The notes: generated from the sequence alone by a model not told the origin. Counted from the first letter of the stretch, positions 1-11,403 are shown. The stretch is 64,000 nucleotides of DNA from Ceratobasidium sp. AG-K (GCA_037039685.1 JAWNGF010000008.1:2356001-2420000); one strand, 5' to 3'. Made by a program: numbers and translations.

Positions 1-1428
1 AGCACTGAGATGCACAACACATTGCCCTTAGCCAGGAGCATGGCTCATGACAATGCAACACTTGAAGGAATGAGTAACACCTCAAGGATGGTTTAAGGGT
101 GGGTTGCAACAACATGCAGGAGTAGGGGTAAGGTGCACTTGGCTAAAGAGCCTGGGTATTGACTAACTGCAGACCATGAAGGGTCTTTGGCTAGGTAGAG
201 TTGGGATGGTACTTGTACTCAGGAAAATGGCTGAGTTCTGAAGTCTAAGCCTTGAACTCTCCCACTTTTTATTCATGAACAATGCCAAGACTTATGGTCT
301 GACAGCATGATGTAAAATAATTGTATAAGGGCACTGTGGCTCAAGAGCTTCACTAAGTCTAAGTTACACAACATTTCAGGTTCCAAAACAATTGCATGCT
401 ACATCACATGACTGTGGTTATCTCAAAAACAATGCATATATGTGAATAAACTTGACTTAGAGAAATAACAATGTCTCAATTCCTTGGTTCATGACAGGAA
501 TCTTCCATATATAAATATAAATGACTCCCAGCAATTTGTACTATCTGAGTTCTCTTGCTGGCATGATTTGACTCATCAACAGTGTTGGGTAATCATTTGG
601 TCACTCATCCAGATCCCACTCAGCAGAAATGTGAAATCCTATGGGCTGCTCCATAGCTTGATTTCTCTTGCAAGCCCTTCTTTGGCTCCTTGAGTGCTTC
701 AGAGCACATAATCACAATGCTCAGGACTGCTCAAGCAGCCTAAGGACAGCTCCTAAGCAAGACCAAGCTACATGGCACCCCACAGCTTTTGTGATTTTTG
801 TTGAGCACACCACACTGGTTGAAAAGAATATCACTTGGCTCCATATTGAGCACCAAGTACTTCAGAACAAACAGAATGACTTTGGGGTTCCCTGAGTAGC
901 TGGACTTATCAATATTGTAGTAGAAAGCATATGTTGATGCAGACAATTCTTGGGACCATGAGGCAGCTGCAGGGGACTAATCAGACAGGACAAGCTGAGC
1001 AAACATAGAGAAAAGCCTAGGATATTGTGAATGGAACAAATTCAGTTGTATTTTTGCTGCCTTAGGTTGGCCAAGTCCTTCCAGGCAACACAGAGAACAG
1101 TGCCAGTGATTTACTGAGCACTGAGAGTTCAACTAAATGGCTGAAATCCCCAGGGTTTAGCAGAGCTTGAGTCAATTCAGGATATGTGTTGATGGTAGTT
1201 GCAGCCCTGTTCTCTGAAGCTGCCTGATTGTCACCACACTGAGAGTCTGCAGAGTGCATTACTCAAAGATTGCCATGCAACCCTCCACATGATTCCTCTC
1301 AAACAGCAGGCACACCTTGTTGCAAATGTCAACAGAAAGGTTTGGGCCATCAGCAAAACTGTTTGCAGTTCCAAGAGTGTTTTAGATGATTTGGGGGATT
1401 TCTGGTGATTTGATACACAGACTTTGGA
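1..1428. other. Non-coding flank of element P
   Basis: Both strands hold only short reading frames with no domain or motif I recognise, and no LTR, terminal repeat or RNA gene is evident. It is the left side of the target into which element P inserted; the last five bases, TTGGA at 1424-1428, are the left copy of the P target-site duplication. A perfect 21-bp segment at 1348-1368 is the inverted copy of one at 21176-21196 on the other side of P. Confidence 0.5.
1348..1368 (+). repeat. Left arm of 21-bp inverted repeat flanking P
   Basis: This segment is the exact reverse complement of 21176-21196. With P and one target-site copy removed, the arms would be separated by about 85 bp, so the empty site had a hairpin-forming potential. 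No homology extends beyond the 21 bp on either side. Confidence 0.8.
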
Positions 1429-1969
1429 TGTTGTGACCCATCCACAACACACATGAACTCTGCTTGCTTGACTTGACTTGTGGTGGCCGTAAGCGCCCTA
1501 TGTACATAGATGTGGCCCTCTCCCTTGTTTTGTGAGGTGTATGGATGACTTGTCCCCACAGCCCATATGGCTGTGCTGTCTTCTAGATCTGTCTTCTGGA
1601 AAGATCAACCTTCTAGAACTTCTCTCTGGAAAGGTCTTTGTGATTTGCTGACTGAGCATGGCGCCTGCTTGGCCACATATGTATTGTACCACTTTGAGGC
1701 ATTTATGCCTCTGACTAGTTATACCGGCTTGCAAGCATGGACTTACTCCAGCTTGCTTTGCCTTGTCATCTCTCCCCTTGAGTACAACTAAGTCACTAGG
1801 CCTTTAGACCATCACCTCAACACTAAGTGGGCCCCAGGCCATTGTCATAAAGTTGCTAAGGTTGCACTAGCAACTTAGCATATGGTATGGAGTCTCTAAA
1901 GGCAGCTCAAGGCCTATAAGGTGCGAATGGACACAGACATTGGTCAACCGGGATAGAAGGGTTGTGACA
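1429..1969 (+). repeat. 5' LTR of element P (541 bp)
   Basis: It matches the 3' LTR (14350-14822 plus 21078-21145), also exactly 541 bp once element S is removed. A TTATACC box at 1719-1725 lies 31 nt upstream of AGCTTGCTTTGC (1750-1761), the likely transcript start. That segment pairs 10 of 12 bases with the site just inside the LTR at 1972-1983. Short ORFs within it are shadows of a non-coding LTR. Confidence 0.9.
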
Positions 1970-1971
1970 TT

Positions 1972-1983
1972 GCAGACCAAGCT
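1972..1983 (+). other. Candidate self-priming primer-binding site of P
   Basis: GCAGACCAAGCT starts 2 nt after the LTR end and is complementary at 10 of 12 positions to the putative mRNA 5' end at 1750-1761. The two mismatches may be decay. I see no TGG start typical of tRNA-primed elements. Confidence 0.45.
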
Positions 1984-2036
1984 ACATAAACCACTAGCCA
2001 CAAGCAAATACATCTTGCCCACAGACATGGAAAATC

Positions 2037-2260
2037 ATGGAATCCTCAAGACCCTCATCAAGAGCAGAAGTAGAAGAACTCCATGCAAGGATACAGGAAG
2101 TACAGGCACACCCACCATGCAAGGCAAGGCCCTCACCAGACTTCACAGAGTCACTAAGGCCACAGCAACAATCAAGGCCTCCAGCACTGCAACTGTCCCA
2201 GGAGGACTGGGAAATATCAGCAAAAACTCGGCCAAAATAGAAAGATCAGACAATGCATCT
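2037..2260 (+). pseudogene. P gag, N-terminal fragment, cut by R1
   Basis: A plus-strand frame starting at 2037 (MESSRPSSRAEVEELHARIQ) is Ser/Pro/Gln-rich with a short helical N-terminus, like the start of the R-family gag. It stops at 2238-2240 just before the R1 insertion at 2261. Gag resumes after R1 at 9413, so this is the amino-terminal piece of one split gag gene. The exact start is uncertain because an alternative frame opens at 1940 within the LTR. Confidence 0.4.
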
Positions 2261-2716
2261 TGTTGTAAGCTTCTTCTTGGTGGCTATGAAATAAGCCGCA
2301 AGGGAGAGTGGACGGCACTAAGACCTAAGAGACCTCTTGAATTGCACCACACTTAAGTGGCTGTAGACTCTTAAGGGTAGGGGTGGTTCAAGGTGTCACT
2401 CAAAGGGGATGTTTTGACAAGACAAAACAAGCTGGGGTTACCAGGCTTGTTGGTCCTCTATATATATATGCAAAGTGGCCAAGTCATACAATGCGCAGCC
2501 ACACAAGTCATAACAGTCTACCAGTCAGGAGTGTCCATGTGAGTCATGCTGTATGAACAGACATGACTTGTACAAAGCACAGCCGCGTTACACAATGTAA
2601 CAGAACAACCACAAGGACATGGCAATGCAGCACAGAAAAGACAAACAACACAACAAACACAAGGACAGATGGGCAAGACGCAAGACGAGCCTGATGGAGT
2701 GAGCTGGCTCACAACA
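2261..2716 (-). repeat. 3' LTR of R1 (456 bp)
   Basis: On the minus strand it starts at 2716 and ends at 2261; on the plus strand it begins TGTTGTAAGC and ends GCTCACAACA. The polypurine tract lies just outside, at 2717-2731 (minus strand TTTGGGGGGAGTAA). It matches LTRs at 8952, 18681, 35733, 42498 and 52487. Confidence 0.93.
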
Positions 2717-2731
2717 TTACTCCCCCCAAAG
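2717..2731 (-). other. Polypurine tract of R1
   Basis: The minus strand reads a G6 run followed by AGTAA directly against the 3' LTR. This is the expected plus-strand DNA primer position, and the tract is conserved in R2 at 36190-36203. Confidence 0.7.
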
Positions 2732-2757
2732 AGTCTGTTTGGGGGACTTGAACAGAC

Positions 2758-3564
2758 TTACTGCACCGCACAGTCCTTCCCCTTCCATAGCATATGCTCC
2801 TCCAGCCCTTTGTCCTCCTCCAAAGTCAGATCACTGGGATTGAACGCGGTATTGCCCGGTTTGTCCAAGAACTTTTCCCATTCTTCCCAGGTCTCCTCCT
2901 TTGTCCAGTCCGCCTTGGACCAGTCCAACACCCTCTTCTGGGCCTCCACAAACTCCTCATCCCACTGATGCACATCTGGGTCTCCTTCCTTCCATGCCAA
3001 CACGTCAGTCTCCTCCTTCCTCCACCAGTATGGCGACCACTCAAACTTCTCCCTCTGGTACCTGCCCCTCTCCATCCTCCAGTTGCTTAGGTCCCTCTGG
3101 TACCTGCCCCTCTCCATCCTCCACTTGCTTAGGTCCCTCTCATAGTTGGTGTCCCAAGCATCATTCCACCTGGGTTGGAGCGTTGGGGGTCTCCCATCAT
3201 AACCTGGTACCCATTCACTCAAGTATGCCCCTTCTTGGCCCCATTCACCAACTCCAAGCATATGGGTGGACATGAGGACCACCTCCAAGACCTGGAATGC
3301 GGCACATGCCTGACAAACCCAGATGTCCTTCCGTTGGAGTTGCATTTGTGTTGGCCATTTTTTCCCGACCCATTGGAACTCCCCCAGGTCTGAGTGGAGG
3401 ATGTTGTCCGACGCATGGAATTGCATTCTGCCCAGGCCTTGTTGCAATCTTTTGAAGACGTAAAGGGCGGCTCCGGCGTCGAGGATTCTTGCCATAGCAA
3501 ACGCTGGTCCATCAAGGACACGGATGAGGTTGTTGGTGATGGTCAAACAGGTGATGGCAGGCAT
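2758..3564 (-). CDS. R1 accessory ORF between pol and 3' LTR, unknown product
   Basis: From the methionine at 3564 (MPAITCLTITNN) this frame encodes about 268 residues and ends at 2758, 41 bp from the 3' LTR. I do not recognise a family. It is rich in Trp and Arg/Glu, with WVGKKWP, EWVPGYDGR and PYWWRKEE segments and an acidic C-terminus ending KDCAVQ. No signal peptide or membrane segment is apparent. R2 has a clearly homologous ORF of 252 residues at 36231-36989. In R1 the ORF is in frame with the upstream chromodomain, because a T run at the junction has 7 Ts rather than the 6 in R2, giving one continuous 626-codon frame. A 14-residue unit (WRMERGRYQ core) is duplicated here but single in R2. 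Confidence 0.7.
   Translation of the reverse strand: MPAITCLTITNNLIRVLDGPAFAMARILDAGAALYVFKRLQQGLGRMQFHASDNILHSDLGEFQWVGKKWPTQMQLQRKDIWVCQACAAFQVLEVVLMSTHMLGVGEWGQEGAYLSEWVPGYDGRPPTLQPRWNDAWDTNYERDLSKWRMERGRYQRDLSNWRMERGRYQREKFEWSPYWWRKEETDVLAWKEGDPDVHQWDEEFVEAQKRVLDWSKADWTKEETWEEWEKFLDKPGNTAFNPSDLTLEEDKGLEEHMLWKGKDCAVQ
3055..3138 (-). repeat. 42-bp tandem duplication in R1 accessory ORF
   Basis: Two near-identical 42-bp units (3055-3096 and 3097-3138) encode consecutive copies of a 14-residue RDLSxWRMERGRYQ block. R2 has only one copy, so this is an in-frame expansion within R1. Confidence 0.85.
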
Positions 3565-5169
3565 TGCGGAGAGCAAAAAAAGATTTAAAGTGTATAGTGA
3601 GGTGTGGGATTTGGAGTAGTTGCAAGTTTTGCAGATGGGTTCCCTCTCTCCCACCATCCTGCCTTTTATCTTTCCTTTGAAATTTGCAGGTGTTGGGGCT
3701 TCAGGGTGTTTCTTCAGAAACTTCTGCACTATTTTGGTTAGGTGTCCTACATCCTCTGCCCATTGTTCCATATTGTCTTCTTCTCCATATCCTTTCCATT
3801 GGATTCTATAGAAAACCCCTTCTTTTGTCATTTTCCAATCGACAATCTTCTCAACTTTGTATTCTTTGCTTCCTTCTTCCGTGACAATTGGCAGAGGACG
3901 TGGTTGGTTCTGATTGAATTCTTTGTCAACCTTGTACCAACTTAGAAGGTCAATATGGAAAACAGGGTGCTTCTTCATAGTGGGTGGTAGGTCAAGTTCG
4001 TAAGTGTGAGAAGAAATTTTCCTTTTTACAGGAAAGGGTCCAAATTTCTTGTTGTCAAGCTTCTTTGAGGGTCTATTTGATTTGATGTCTGGCCTGTATA
4101 GCCACACTAGGTCCCCTTCCTTGTTCTCTTCCCAAACTTCTCCTTCTTTAACTTGATGCAATTCCATAGCAGCCCTAGCTTCCTTTCTTGTTTCTTCCCA
4201 TCTTGTAGTTACTGTGTTTGCCTCTGGGACTTCTGTAACTACGTTGGACACATTCCATAAGGGTTCCTTTCCATAGACAAGTTGGAATGGGCTCTTTCCT
4301 GTAATTCTGTGCTTGTGTGTGTTGTAGCAGAATTCGGCAATAGGAAGCAGTTCCGCCCAATTGTCTTGGTGATGATTGATGAACGTGCATAGCCATGCTT
4401 CTAGCCACTGATTTACTCGTTTGGTAATTCCATTGGTTTGTGGATGGTAAGCAGTGCTAAAAGAGGGTGAAACCCCAATTCTCTTGTAGATTGCTTTCAG
4501 GAGCTTGCTGTTAAAGGTACTCCCTTGGTCAGAGACGGTGCTTCTGGGGAATCCATGGAGTTTCCAGATGTTGCCTAGGAAAAGTTCCACTACTTCGCTT
4601 GCCTTGTGCAACTCTTTACATGGTACAAAATGTGCCATTCTGGAGAATCAATCTACAACAACCATGACGCTGTCCATGCCCTTTGATTTTGGGAGTTTGA
4701 CTATAGAGTCATAGGCTATGTCCTCCCATGGTTTGTTTGCTAATTGTAAGGGTTTTAACGGGACATGTGTTTTGGTTCCATTTGCTCTTTGGCACTGTTT
4801 GCAGGAGTCCACGTATTTGTTGACGCTTTGCTTCATCCCTGGCCAGTAGTATTGTCTTGACACCAGTTCTAAGGTTCTTGCAGGTCCTTGATGCCCAGCA
4901 ATAGGTGAATCGTGGTGTAGTTGCATGATTGCCAGTTGGCAGTCCCCGTCCTCCGGTACTACAATCTTCCCTTTGTACCACAGTAGGTCTTTGTATACTT
5001 CACAGTCCTTAATGCCAGCCAGAACACTCTTAGGTAACAAGTTCTGCTTTTTGCAGAGTTCCATCACCCCTTGTAGACCTGGATCTTCTTGCTGTGCTTT
5101 GATAATATTGTTAATGAGATCTTCTTTCAGTTCTCCTGCAAAGCCTCTGAATTTTTTGTTGGCGATCAT
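3565..5169 (-). pseudogene. R1 pol: integrase and chromodomain
   Basis: Reading from 5169 down, the N-terminal zinc-binding HHCC region (HHDSPIAGH ... CKQCQ) is followed by the catalytic core with IAYDSIVKLP, SDQGSTFNSKL and HPQTNGITKRVNQ, then the GPFPVKRKI barrel-like C-terminal domain. A chromodomain (FYRIQWKGYGEEDNMEQWAED) ends the pol part. A CGA-to-TGA stop at 4648-4650 separates the zinc-finger half from the rest; R2 has Arg (CGA) at this VVVDRFSR site. The chromodomain is expected to direct integration to particular chromatin, as in fungal chromoviruses. Beyond 3565 the frame continues into the accessory ORF. Confidence 0.88.
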
Positions 5170-6660
5170 GATCTGTTCTGCCTACGGGATTTCTGTATGG
5201 TCGGCTCTTCTTGACAATAGATCTGGTTTCTGTGACAGGATTCCTGGTCTGTACACAATCACAAAATTGTATGACGCCAGTACTTGGTGCCAACATGTGT
5301 GTCTTCTGTTGAAAGTCTTTGCATCTTTCCAGAACTGTAGGTTCCTATGATCCATGTATATGGTGTTTTCTTCTTTTGTTCCTTCCAGATGGAGTCTCCA
5401 ATGCATGAGTGCTTCAATGATTGCCATCAGTTCCTTGTCATGCACGTTGTAGTTCATCTGTGCTGGGTTGAAAGATTTGGAGAGGAACGCTATTGGGTGT
5501 AACCTTCCATCTTCTTGTCTTTGGGATAGTATTGCTCCCATTGCCACTCCGCTAGCGTCAGTCTCGAGAAAAAACGGTTTTTCCGGATTAGGGTGTCAAA
5601 GTACAGGGTCCTTACAAATCATTTCTTTGATATCTTCAAATGCCCTTTGTTCTTTGTCTTCCCATTTCCAAGGATGATCCTTTTGTGTTAATCCAGTGAG
5701 AGGCTTAGCAATTGTGGAGAAGCTGGGTACAAATCTCCTGTAGAAGTTTGCAAAACCTAAGAATGCTTGCACTTGTTTCACCGTTTTAGGTTCCTTCCAT
5801 TCCTTTATTGCCTTGATCTTCTCTTTGTCCATGGATATTCCTTCCTTGCTGATCTTCAGGCCTGTGTAAATGAGTTCTGTGACAAAGAATTCGCATTTTG
5901 GTAACTTTGCAAAAAGGTTGTTTTCCTTCAAGATCTGGAGGACTTCTTGTAGATCCACTACATGTTGAGACCGGGTTTTTGAGAAGACAAGGATGTCATT
6001 GCTATAGACAATCACGCATATATTGATCTTGTTGTGGAAGATGTGGTTCATATATTGTTGAAAAGTGGCTGGTGCGTTTTTCAGCCCAAACAGCATGACA
6101 ACGTATTCAAATAGCCCTTCCTTTGTTCTAAAAGCGGTTTTCCATTTGTCTCCTTCCTTGATGCGGATGTTATTGAATCCCATCCTTAGGTCGATTTTTG
6201 AGAAAATTTTCGCATCCTTTATTTTGTCAAGGAGGTCTTCCATGAGGGGCATGGGAAATCTGTCATCCTTTGTGATGGTGTTAATGGGTTGTAGATCTTG
6301 TACCAATTGTAGTCCTCCAAGTGGGCCTGGTTTTTTGATGAAAAAACATGCCAATGCTATTGGGGATTTACTTGGTCTGATTTTTCCTGCAGCAAGTTCT
6401 TCATCAAGGTATTCTCTCATTGCGATAGATTCAGCTGGTGACAATGGTATAGGTCTTGCTGGCTTTGGGAGCTCAGTGCCTTCCTTGAAATTGATTGCAC
6501 AATCATAAGGTTGGTGGTCCGGAATACATTTGAATTTTTCTTTGCTAAAAACATCTTTGAATTCATTCAGTTCTTCCGGGATGAGATCCAAGGTTCCTTC
6601 TCTTCCATGGATTTCCTTGTTTCTCCAAGAGATGCTCTTTTGCTTCCAATCAATGTTAGG
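5170..6660 (-). pseudogene. R1 pol: reverse transcriptase and RNase H
   Basis: The reverse transcriptase runs from LPKPARPIPLSPAES through FSKIDLRMGFNNI and FGLKNAPATFQQYMN to the polymerase box, which reads YSND at 5995-6006 instead of YIDD. The first catalytic Asp is therefore Asn. RNase H follows with FLETDASG, HDKELMAI and MDHRNLQF. Stops interrupt at 5596-5598 (LRHPN in R2, here a TGA) and at the IP-x-AEQ junction near 5180. The domain order and length match R2 (36554-40468), where this stretch is open. Confidence 0.9.
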
Positions 6661-7041
6661 GTTTGTGGTTTCCAGCTAGGATAGTCCTAGGATGATGTTT
6701 GTGTCCCCAGTAGGCATGGTGAGGAATTCTTCTTTAAATGTTTTTCCTTCAACTGTGATCTCCATTTGTGTTTTGAAGCAGATCATGTGAGACAATTCTT
6801 TTCCTTGTATTCCAATGACCATCTGAGGAACGGGAAGGTCTCTTAAGGCAATGTTATTCTTCCTTGCCCAAGCAATATCAACAAAATTCTGGGAAGCTCC
6901 AGAGTCAATTAGAGTAGCAATTGGTTCTGTGATTCCGGCAATGTAGCTGTAAACAATTTTGGATTCTTTGTTTGCTCTAAAGTACATTGCTGGTTCTTTG
7001 CTCTCTCCACACACAGTTAGAGGGAGACCCCTTCTTTTCCT
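6661..7041 (-). pseudogene. R1 pol: aspartic protease
   Basis: The frame below 7041 has an intact LIDSGASQNF active site and the flap-like TLIDSG to ILGLS span expected of a retropepsin of about 110 residues. It is closed by TAG at 6676-6678, where R2 has Trp in LGLEWLEES (TGG to TAG). It overlaps the gag 3' end in the -1 frame, and a gag-pol frameshift near 7035-7041 is the likely route of expression. The equivalent heptamer in R2 is G GGA AAA; here it reads A GGA AAA. Confidence 0.85.
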
Positions 7042-8978
7042 GATTCTTCCGTGATTGTTGCTTCCCTTCCTTTTACGCTGGGTTTGGTTGTTATCCATCC
7101 CTTGGATGAGCATTTGAGTGAACGGTGTCCTTCTTGTCCGCATTTCAGACATTGGTTTGATGCTATCCTTGACTTGTCTACCTTGTCTGGCAACCGCTTT
7201 GTAGAGGTCTGGCTTGTGGTGGTAGATTGAGATGCTTTCTTTCCAGCGGAGGTCTTGATTTGTTGCAGTTTCTGACCAATGGAGATTGCTAGAGTTATCC
7301 ATTGGTTTAGGTTAAGACGTCTTTTGGTTCCATCCTTGTTGATAAGGGAGAGTTCAAATTGTGCTAATTCTGTTTTGATTTCCGGCTTGAGTCCTTCCTT
7401 AAATTGGTTGATCAGAGCTTCTTCTCCCCAATTCACATCAACCATGTGGAAGCGGAATTCTGTTGCATAATTGGCTGCCAAGTTGACCTGTTTGCACTTC
7501 CAAATTTTGGCTTCTGCTTTTGCCTTCTTGTTAGGGTCGCTGAATTGTTCCATGAAGTGGGCTTTGAACATTTCCCATGACCTCAGGTTTGGGTCTGGTA
7601 CTCTGGTGTTCATTGATTGGAGAAGCACTTGTGCCCAGTGGGTAGCGGAACGGTTATTGGATTTAAAATTTGCTAGGGCTTCCCTAATCCTTTCTTGTCC
7701 GGAACTGTATTGATTGCCTAGCCAAACAAAGTAGCTTTCCATCTGGGTGATGAACATTTTCGCTCCTTCTCCTTTCTTTCCATTGAAGGCTTCTGGTCTA
7801 GTGACCTTTGGTCTTTCTGGTGAACTTCCATTATGGGAGTTGAGCAGGTTTTGGAGTCTCTGTTCCAGATTATTGATTCTTGTAGACTCGGCTTCAGGTG
7901 CGGATCGATTGCTGGGTGCGTGGAATGATACCTTGTCCACTCCTTCCCTCAGGTTGGTAATGGATTGTTCCATGGTTGCTACTTGTTCATTTAGCGTTGT
8001 GAATCCTTCTCTAACTTGCTTGATTCCTTGTGTTATTGCTTCATTCCACTGAAGCTGTCCTTGACGTGTTGTGTCAAGGTCTTGTTGTACATTTGTTACC
8101 AGTCCCTGGGTGTTTGTGACTTCATTTTGGACAGTATCTACTTCTCTTCCTGCAAGGTAACTGTTGTGTTTGGCATTACAGGTAGAATTAAGAATATCCG
8201 TAAGGGACTGTTGTATTCCCCTGATCAGGTTGTTAAAAATTTCTTGGTTGTTTGCAAGTACTCTTGCTTCTTGCTCTAGCCCCATGAGTCTTTGCGTGAG
8301 GCCAACTCTTAGTCATTTGATGACTCTTAGAGTTGCATTGTGACGTCTGCTTAAGAGATTGTCTAGTTTGTCTAAGCTCTGAATAGCAGTTCTTTGTGTG
8401 CTGGAAGAGCTATTGCTAACAGGTCAATGGTCCACAGATGGTCCCGCAGCTGGGGTCATCAGCGGCTGCGGTCTTTCAGGGATGGATAGAGGAATGGGTC
8501 CTATGTTGGTGATTGTTCCTGAGATGCGTGGGATTTGCGGTGTGGGTGGAGCACAAATTGGAACCAGCAAGACTCCACCATGTGGCTTGGGCTGGGGGGA
8601 AAAGTAGCCAAACCCAAACCCTCAACAAGGAGTTGTTATTACTTCTGGTTCCAGTACATAAGTTTTGTCACCAGGTTCCCGTTCTTCTAGAGGGTGTTCT
8701 TCAACTAGTGATACTTCTGGTTGAAATGTTCCTGGTACTGTACTTCTGCTGGGTACTTGTGATGGGGCTGGACCCCCTGCTTGTGTGTGTGCAAGTGCGC
8801 TTTTGCTGAGTGATGAGGCTGGTCTAGTGGCTCTACTAGGTCCTCTTTGTATGCTTGTAGTGGACGTTGGTCTTGAGACTGTATCTTCTTGCAATCCCCA
8901 TTCAATGGGTGTTGAAGTGTTTGTGGCCACAGTGTGAAGCTTGTTTTGTAATGTTGTAAGCTTCTTCTTGGTGGCCAT
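7017..8978 (-). pseudogene. R1 gag
   Basis: The main frame (8285 to 7017, 422 codons) has an N-terminal coiled-coil region of heptad-like Leu/Val/Gln repeats and a capsid-like segment (KVTRPEAFNGKKGEGAKMFI). It ends with a CX2CX4HX4C zinc knuckle, CLKCGQEGHRSLKC. Upstream, 8622-8978 carries the Ser/Pro/Thr-rich N-terminus; its ATG at 8978 lies inside the 5' LTR, whereas R2 starts just outside. TGA stops at 8622-8624 and just upstream of 8285 break the frame. The gene ends EGVSL-stop, identical to R2, at the gag-pol overlap. Confidence 0.88.
8938..8949 (-). other. Self-priming site of R1
   Basis: On the minus strand ACAAAACAAGCT begins 2 nt after the end of the 5' LTR. It is perfectly complementary over 12 nt to AGCTTGTTTTGT at 9113-9124 inside the same LTR, which lies about 30 nt downstream of the TATATA box. 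This matches the Tf1 mechanism in which the mRNA 5' end folds back as primer. No tRNA-type TGG start is present. Confidence 0.75.
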
Positions 8979-9407
8979 GAAATAAGCCGCAAGGGGGAGT
9001 GGATGGCACTAAGACCTAAGAGACCTCTTGAATTGCACCACACTTAAGTGGCTGTAGACTCTTAAGGGTAGGGGTGGTTCAAGGTGTCACTCAAAGGGGA
9101 TGTTTTGACAAGACAAAACAAGCTGGGGTTACCAGGCTTGTTGGTCCTCTATATATATATGCAAAGTGGCCAAGTCATACAATGCGCAGCCACACAAGTC
9201 ATAACAGTCTACTAGTCAGGAGTGTCCATGTGAGTCATGCTGTATGAACAGACATGACTTGTACAAAGCACAGCCGCATTACACAATGTAACAGAACAAC
9301 CACAAGGACATGGCAATGCAGCACAGAAAAGACAAACAACACAACAAACACAAGGACAGACGGGCAAGACGCAAGACAAGCCCAATGGAGTGAGCTGGCT
9401 CACAACA
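8952..9407 (-). repeat. 5' LTR of R1 (456 bp)
   Basis: This is the partner of 2261-2716. On the minus strand it carries a TATATATATA promoter box followed by the putative start at 9113-9124. The two LTRs differ at about nine positions by eye, including CpG/TpG and CpG/CpA pairs, so R1 is older than R2. Confidence 0.93.
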
Positions 9408-9412
9408 CATCT

Positions 9413-11280
9413 CCAACAATAGTGGTAATACCAACCACAGAAAGCACCACCAACAAAAGGGCAATCACAATCCCTTCAGCACCTCTTAGAGTAGGGGTAC
9501 CAACAGTTGCATCACCAGTGGCTCAATGGACAATACAGATCAGAAGGTAGTGGAGGAACCCTACCCAAGGACCCTCTCAACCCAGGGTAACAGTACAAAG
9601 GTCACCTCTTACCTTCTCAATAATGTCCCATCCCTCCAATGGAACAAGCTCTACCCCAGCTCCCTATCCCTTCTATAGTGAGGAAAGCCAAATCCCTGCC
9701 CTTGTAAATACAGAAGGAGATCTGGCCTCAGTACCACCATCAAGAACACTATTGGCAACAAGCACCAGTGGCTCAATTGCCACAGCCGCGATAGACAAGA
9801 ACATAAGGCAACAAAGTGCAGTCATCAATGCACAGGGAAGGGAAGTAGCAGTCCTACAAGCTATCTACAATAGGATACAACAGGAATACATGGGAAACAA
9901 TGCCATCATGGCAGTAAGAATTGAGTCCCTCAAACAAAGGTGGGACACACAAATGGAAAATAGTACTAACTATTTACAGAGTATTGAATGCATGGGCAGA
10001 AGAATAGAAGGCACAGTAAACGCATTCCTAGAAAGAATAGGAGCAGTCCAGAACATGCTCCACAGGATCCAGAGTCAGGGAATCACTACCCTGAACACAA
10101 TGGAACAAATCAACAGGACTTCCAGAAGACATCAGACTGGAATCAATGCATCCATAACAGCACAGAACACAAGACTAGCAACAACAGAGGCCACTATACT
10201 ACACCTCCAGCAGGAGGAACAGGAAAGGGCTGAAGCTCACAGACAACCTCTACTCAATGTCAGGCAACAGATTGCCAATGTAGAAACAACAACCAACCAA
10301 ATTGGGGCTGATGTAGAAGCAACAGGCAAATAACAAAAGGAAGATAGGGATGAAAGGAGGTCAGAGAAGAGCAGAAGAACTCTGCCACCAAGAAACCCAC
10401 CATCACCACCACCCCAACCATCAGGATATAGAAGAGGACCTCAACAAGCACCAAGCCCACCTTCCTCTTCCTCTACTCCATCCTTCTGTGTGGAAAATCA
10501 GTTGGGACATCAGGTACAACAACAAGACTGTACAATCATCATCCAAACTCCAGGAGGCAATGGAGGAGGAACAACCTCCAAACATAAAATGCCTAAACCC
10601 TTTGATGGGACCCAAGGAACAGCAGCAGAAACCTTCCTCTCACAAATGAAGGCATACTTCCACATCAATGAAACCTACTACAAGACAGACCCCAAGAAAA
10701 TTGCTGCCATCCTAATCAATATCAAGGAAGGACAACCAGCCAACTAGGTGCAACCAGCCCTGAAGATGTATAATGATAGACATCTACATCTATGGCTGAC
10801 CAATTGGGAGGAACTCCAAACAGCTTTCATTGAACAATGGATGGACCTGGCTAAGCAACTAGAAGCCAAGACTAAAATACAGCAACTCTACCAAAACAAG
10901 AGTGTATCAGAATACATCACAGACTTCCAACTACTCCAGCAAGACATAGAATGGAACAAAGGTGCACTCATTGCACACTTCAGACATGGGCTCCAACAAA
11001 CCATCAAGCAGGAGCTCATAAGGGAGGAAATGAGCAACTACAATAGGCAACACCCAAGGTTGCTTCATGAACAGATGCAACTAGCCATGCAAGGGGAAAG
11101 ACTAAACCCTCCTAAATCCCAAGACAAAGGGAAAGGAAGGGACCAACGCAAACAACAAGGGACATCAAAATCCAATGACTTAATCTGAGTCCCCAATGAA
11201 GAAAAAGAATGCAGGAAGAAAGAGAATCTGTGCATTGAATGTGGAAAACCCAGGCACATGCTTAAAGATTGCCAATAAGG
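9413..11280 (+). pseudogene. P gag, main part
   Basis: Gag resumes after R1. The frame 9623-10333 (236 codons) is coiled-coil rich (many IxxxxxxL and QQ repeats) and ends in a TAA. Frames 10490-10747 and 10748-11188 carry the capsid part (MPKPFDGTQGTAAETFLSQM, comparable with RPEAFNGKKGEGAKMF in R1) and are split by TAG at 10745-10747. A zinc knuckle CIECGKPRHMLKDC lies at about 11230-11272, after another stop. Frameshifts between the pieces mean no intact gag could be made. Confidence 0.8.
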
Positions 11281-11403
11281 GTGGACTTACATAGACAAAG
11301 GGAAACAGCTGATCCAAGGAAAAGCAGTGGAAGTAACCACAACAATTGAGGAAGTCACCTCAACTGCATCCAAGTCAGAACACTAGATAGGTGTTGTAGC
11401 ACC

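Larger units (their letters stand above)
2261..9407 (-). mobile_element. Ty3/gypsy chromovirus R1, nested in P gag
   Basis: Two 456-bp LTRs (2261-2716 and 8952-9407) bound a 7,147-bp element, with the 5-bp duplication CATCT at 2256-2260 and 9408-9412. On the minus strand the order is gag, protease, reverse transcriptase, RNase H, integrase, chromodomain, then an extra 3' ORF. The LTRs differ at about 9 positions by eye (about 2%), most at CpG. Premature stops in gag and at four or five places in pol, plus a damaged YIDD box (YSND at 5995-6006), make it inactive. It is the same family as R2 (35733-42954). Confidence 0.95.

Noticed and set aside
8938..8951. tRNA-type primer-binding site for R1 and R2
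   Set aside because: The sequence does not start with TGG and is explained fully by complementarity to the element's own LTR.
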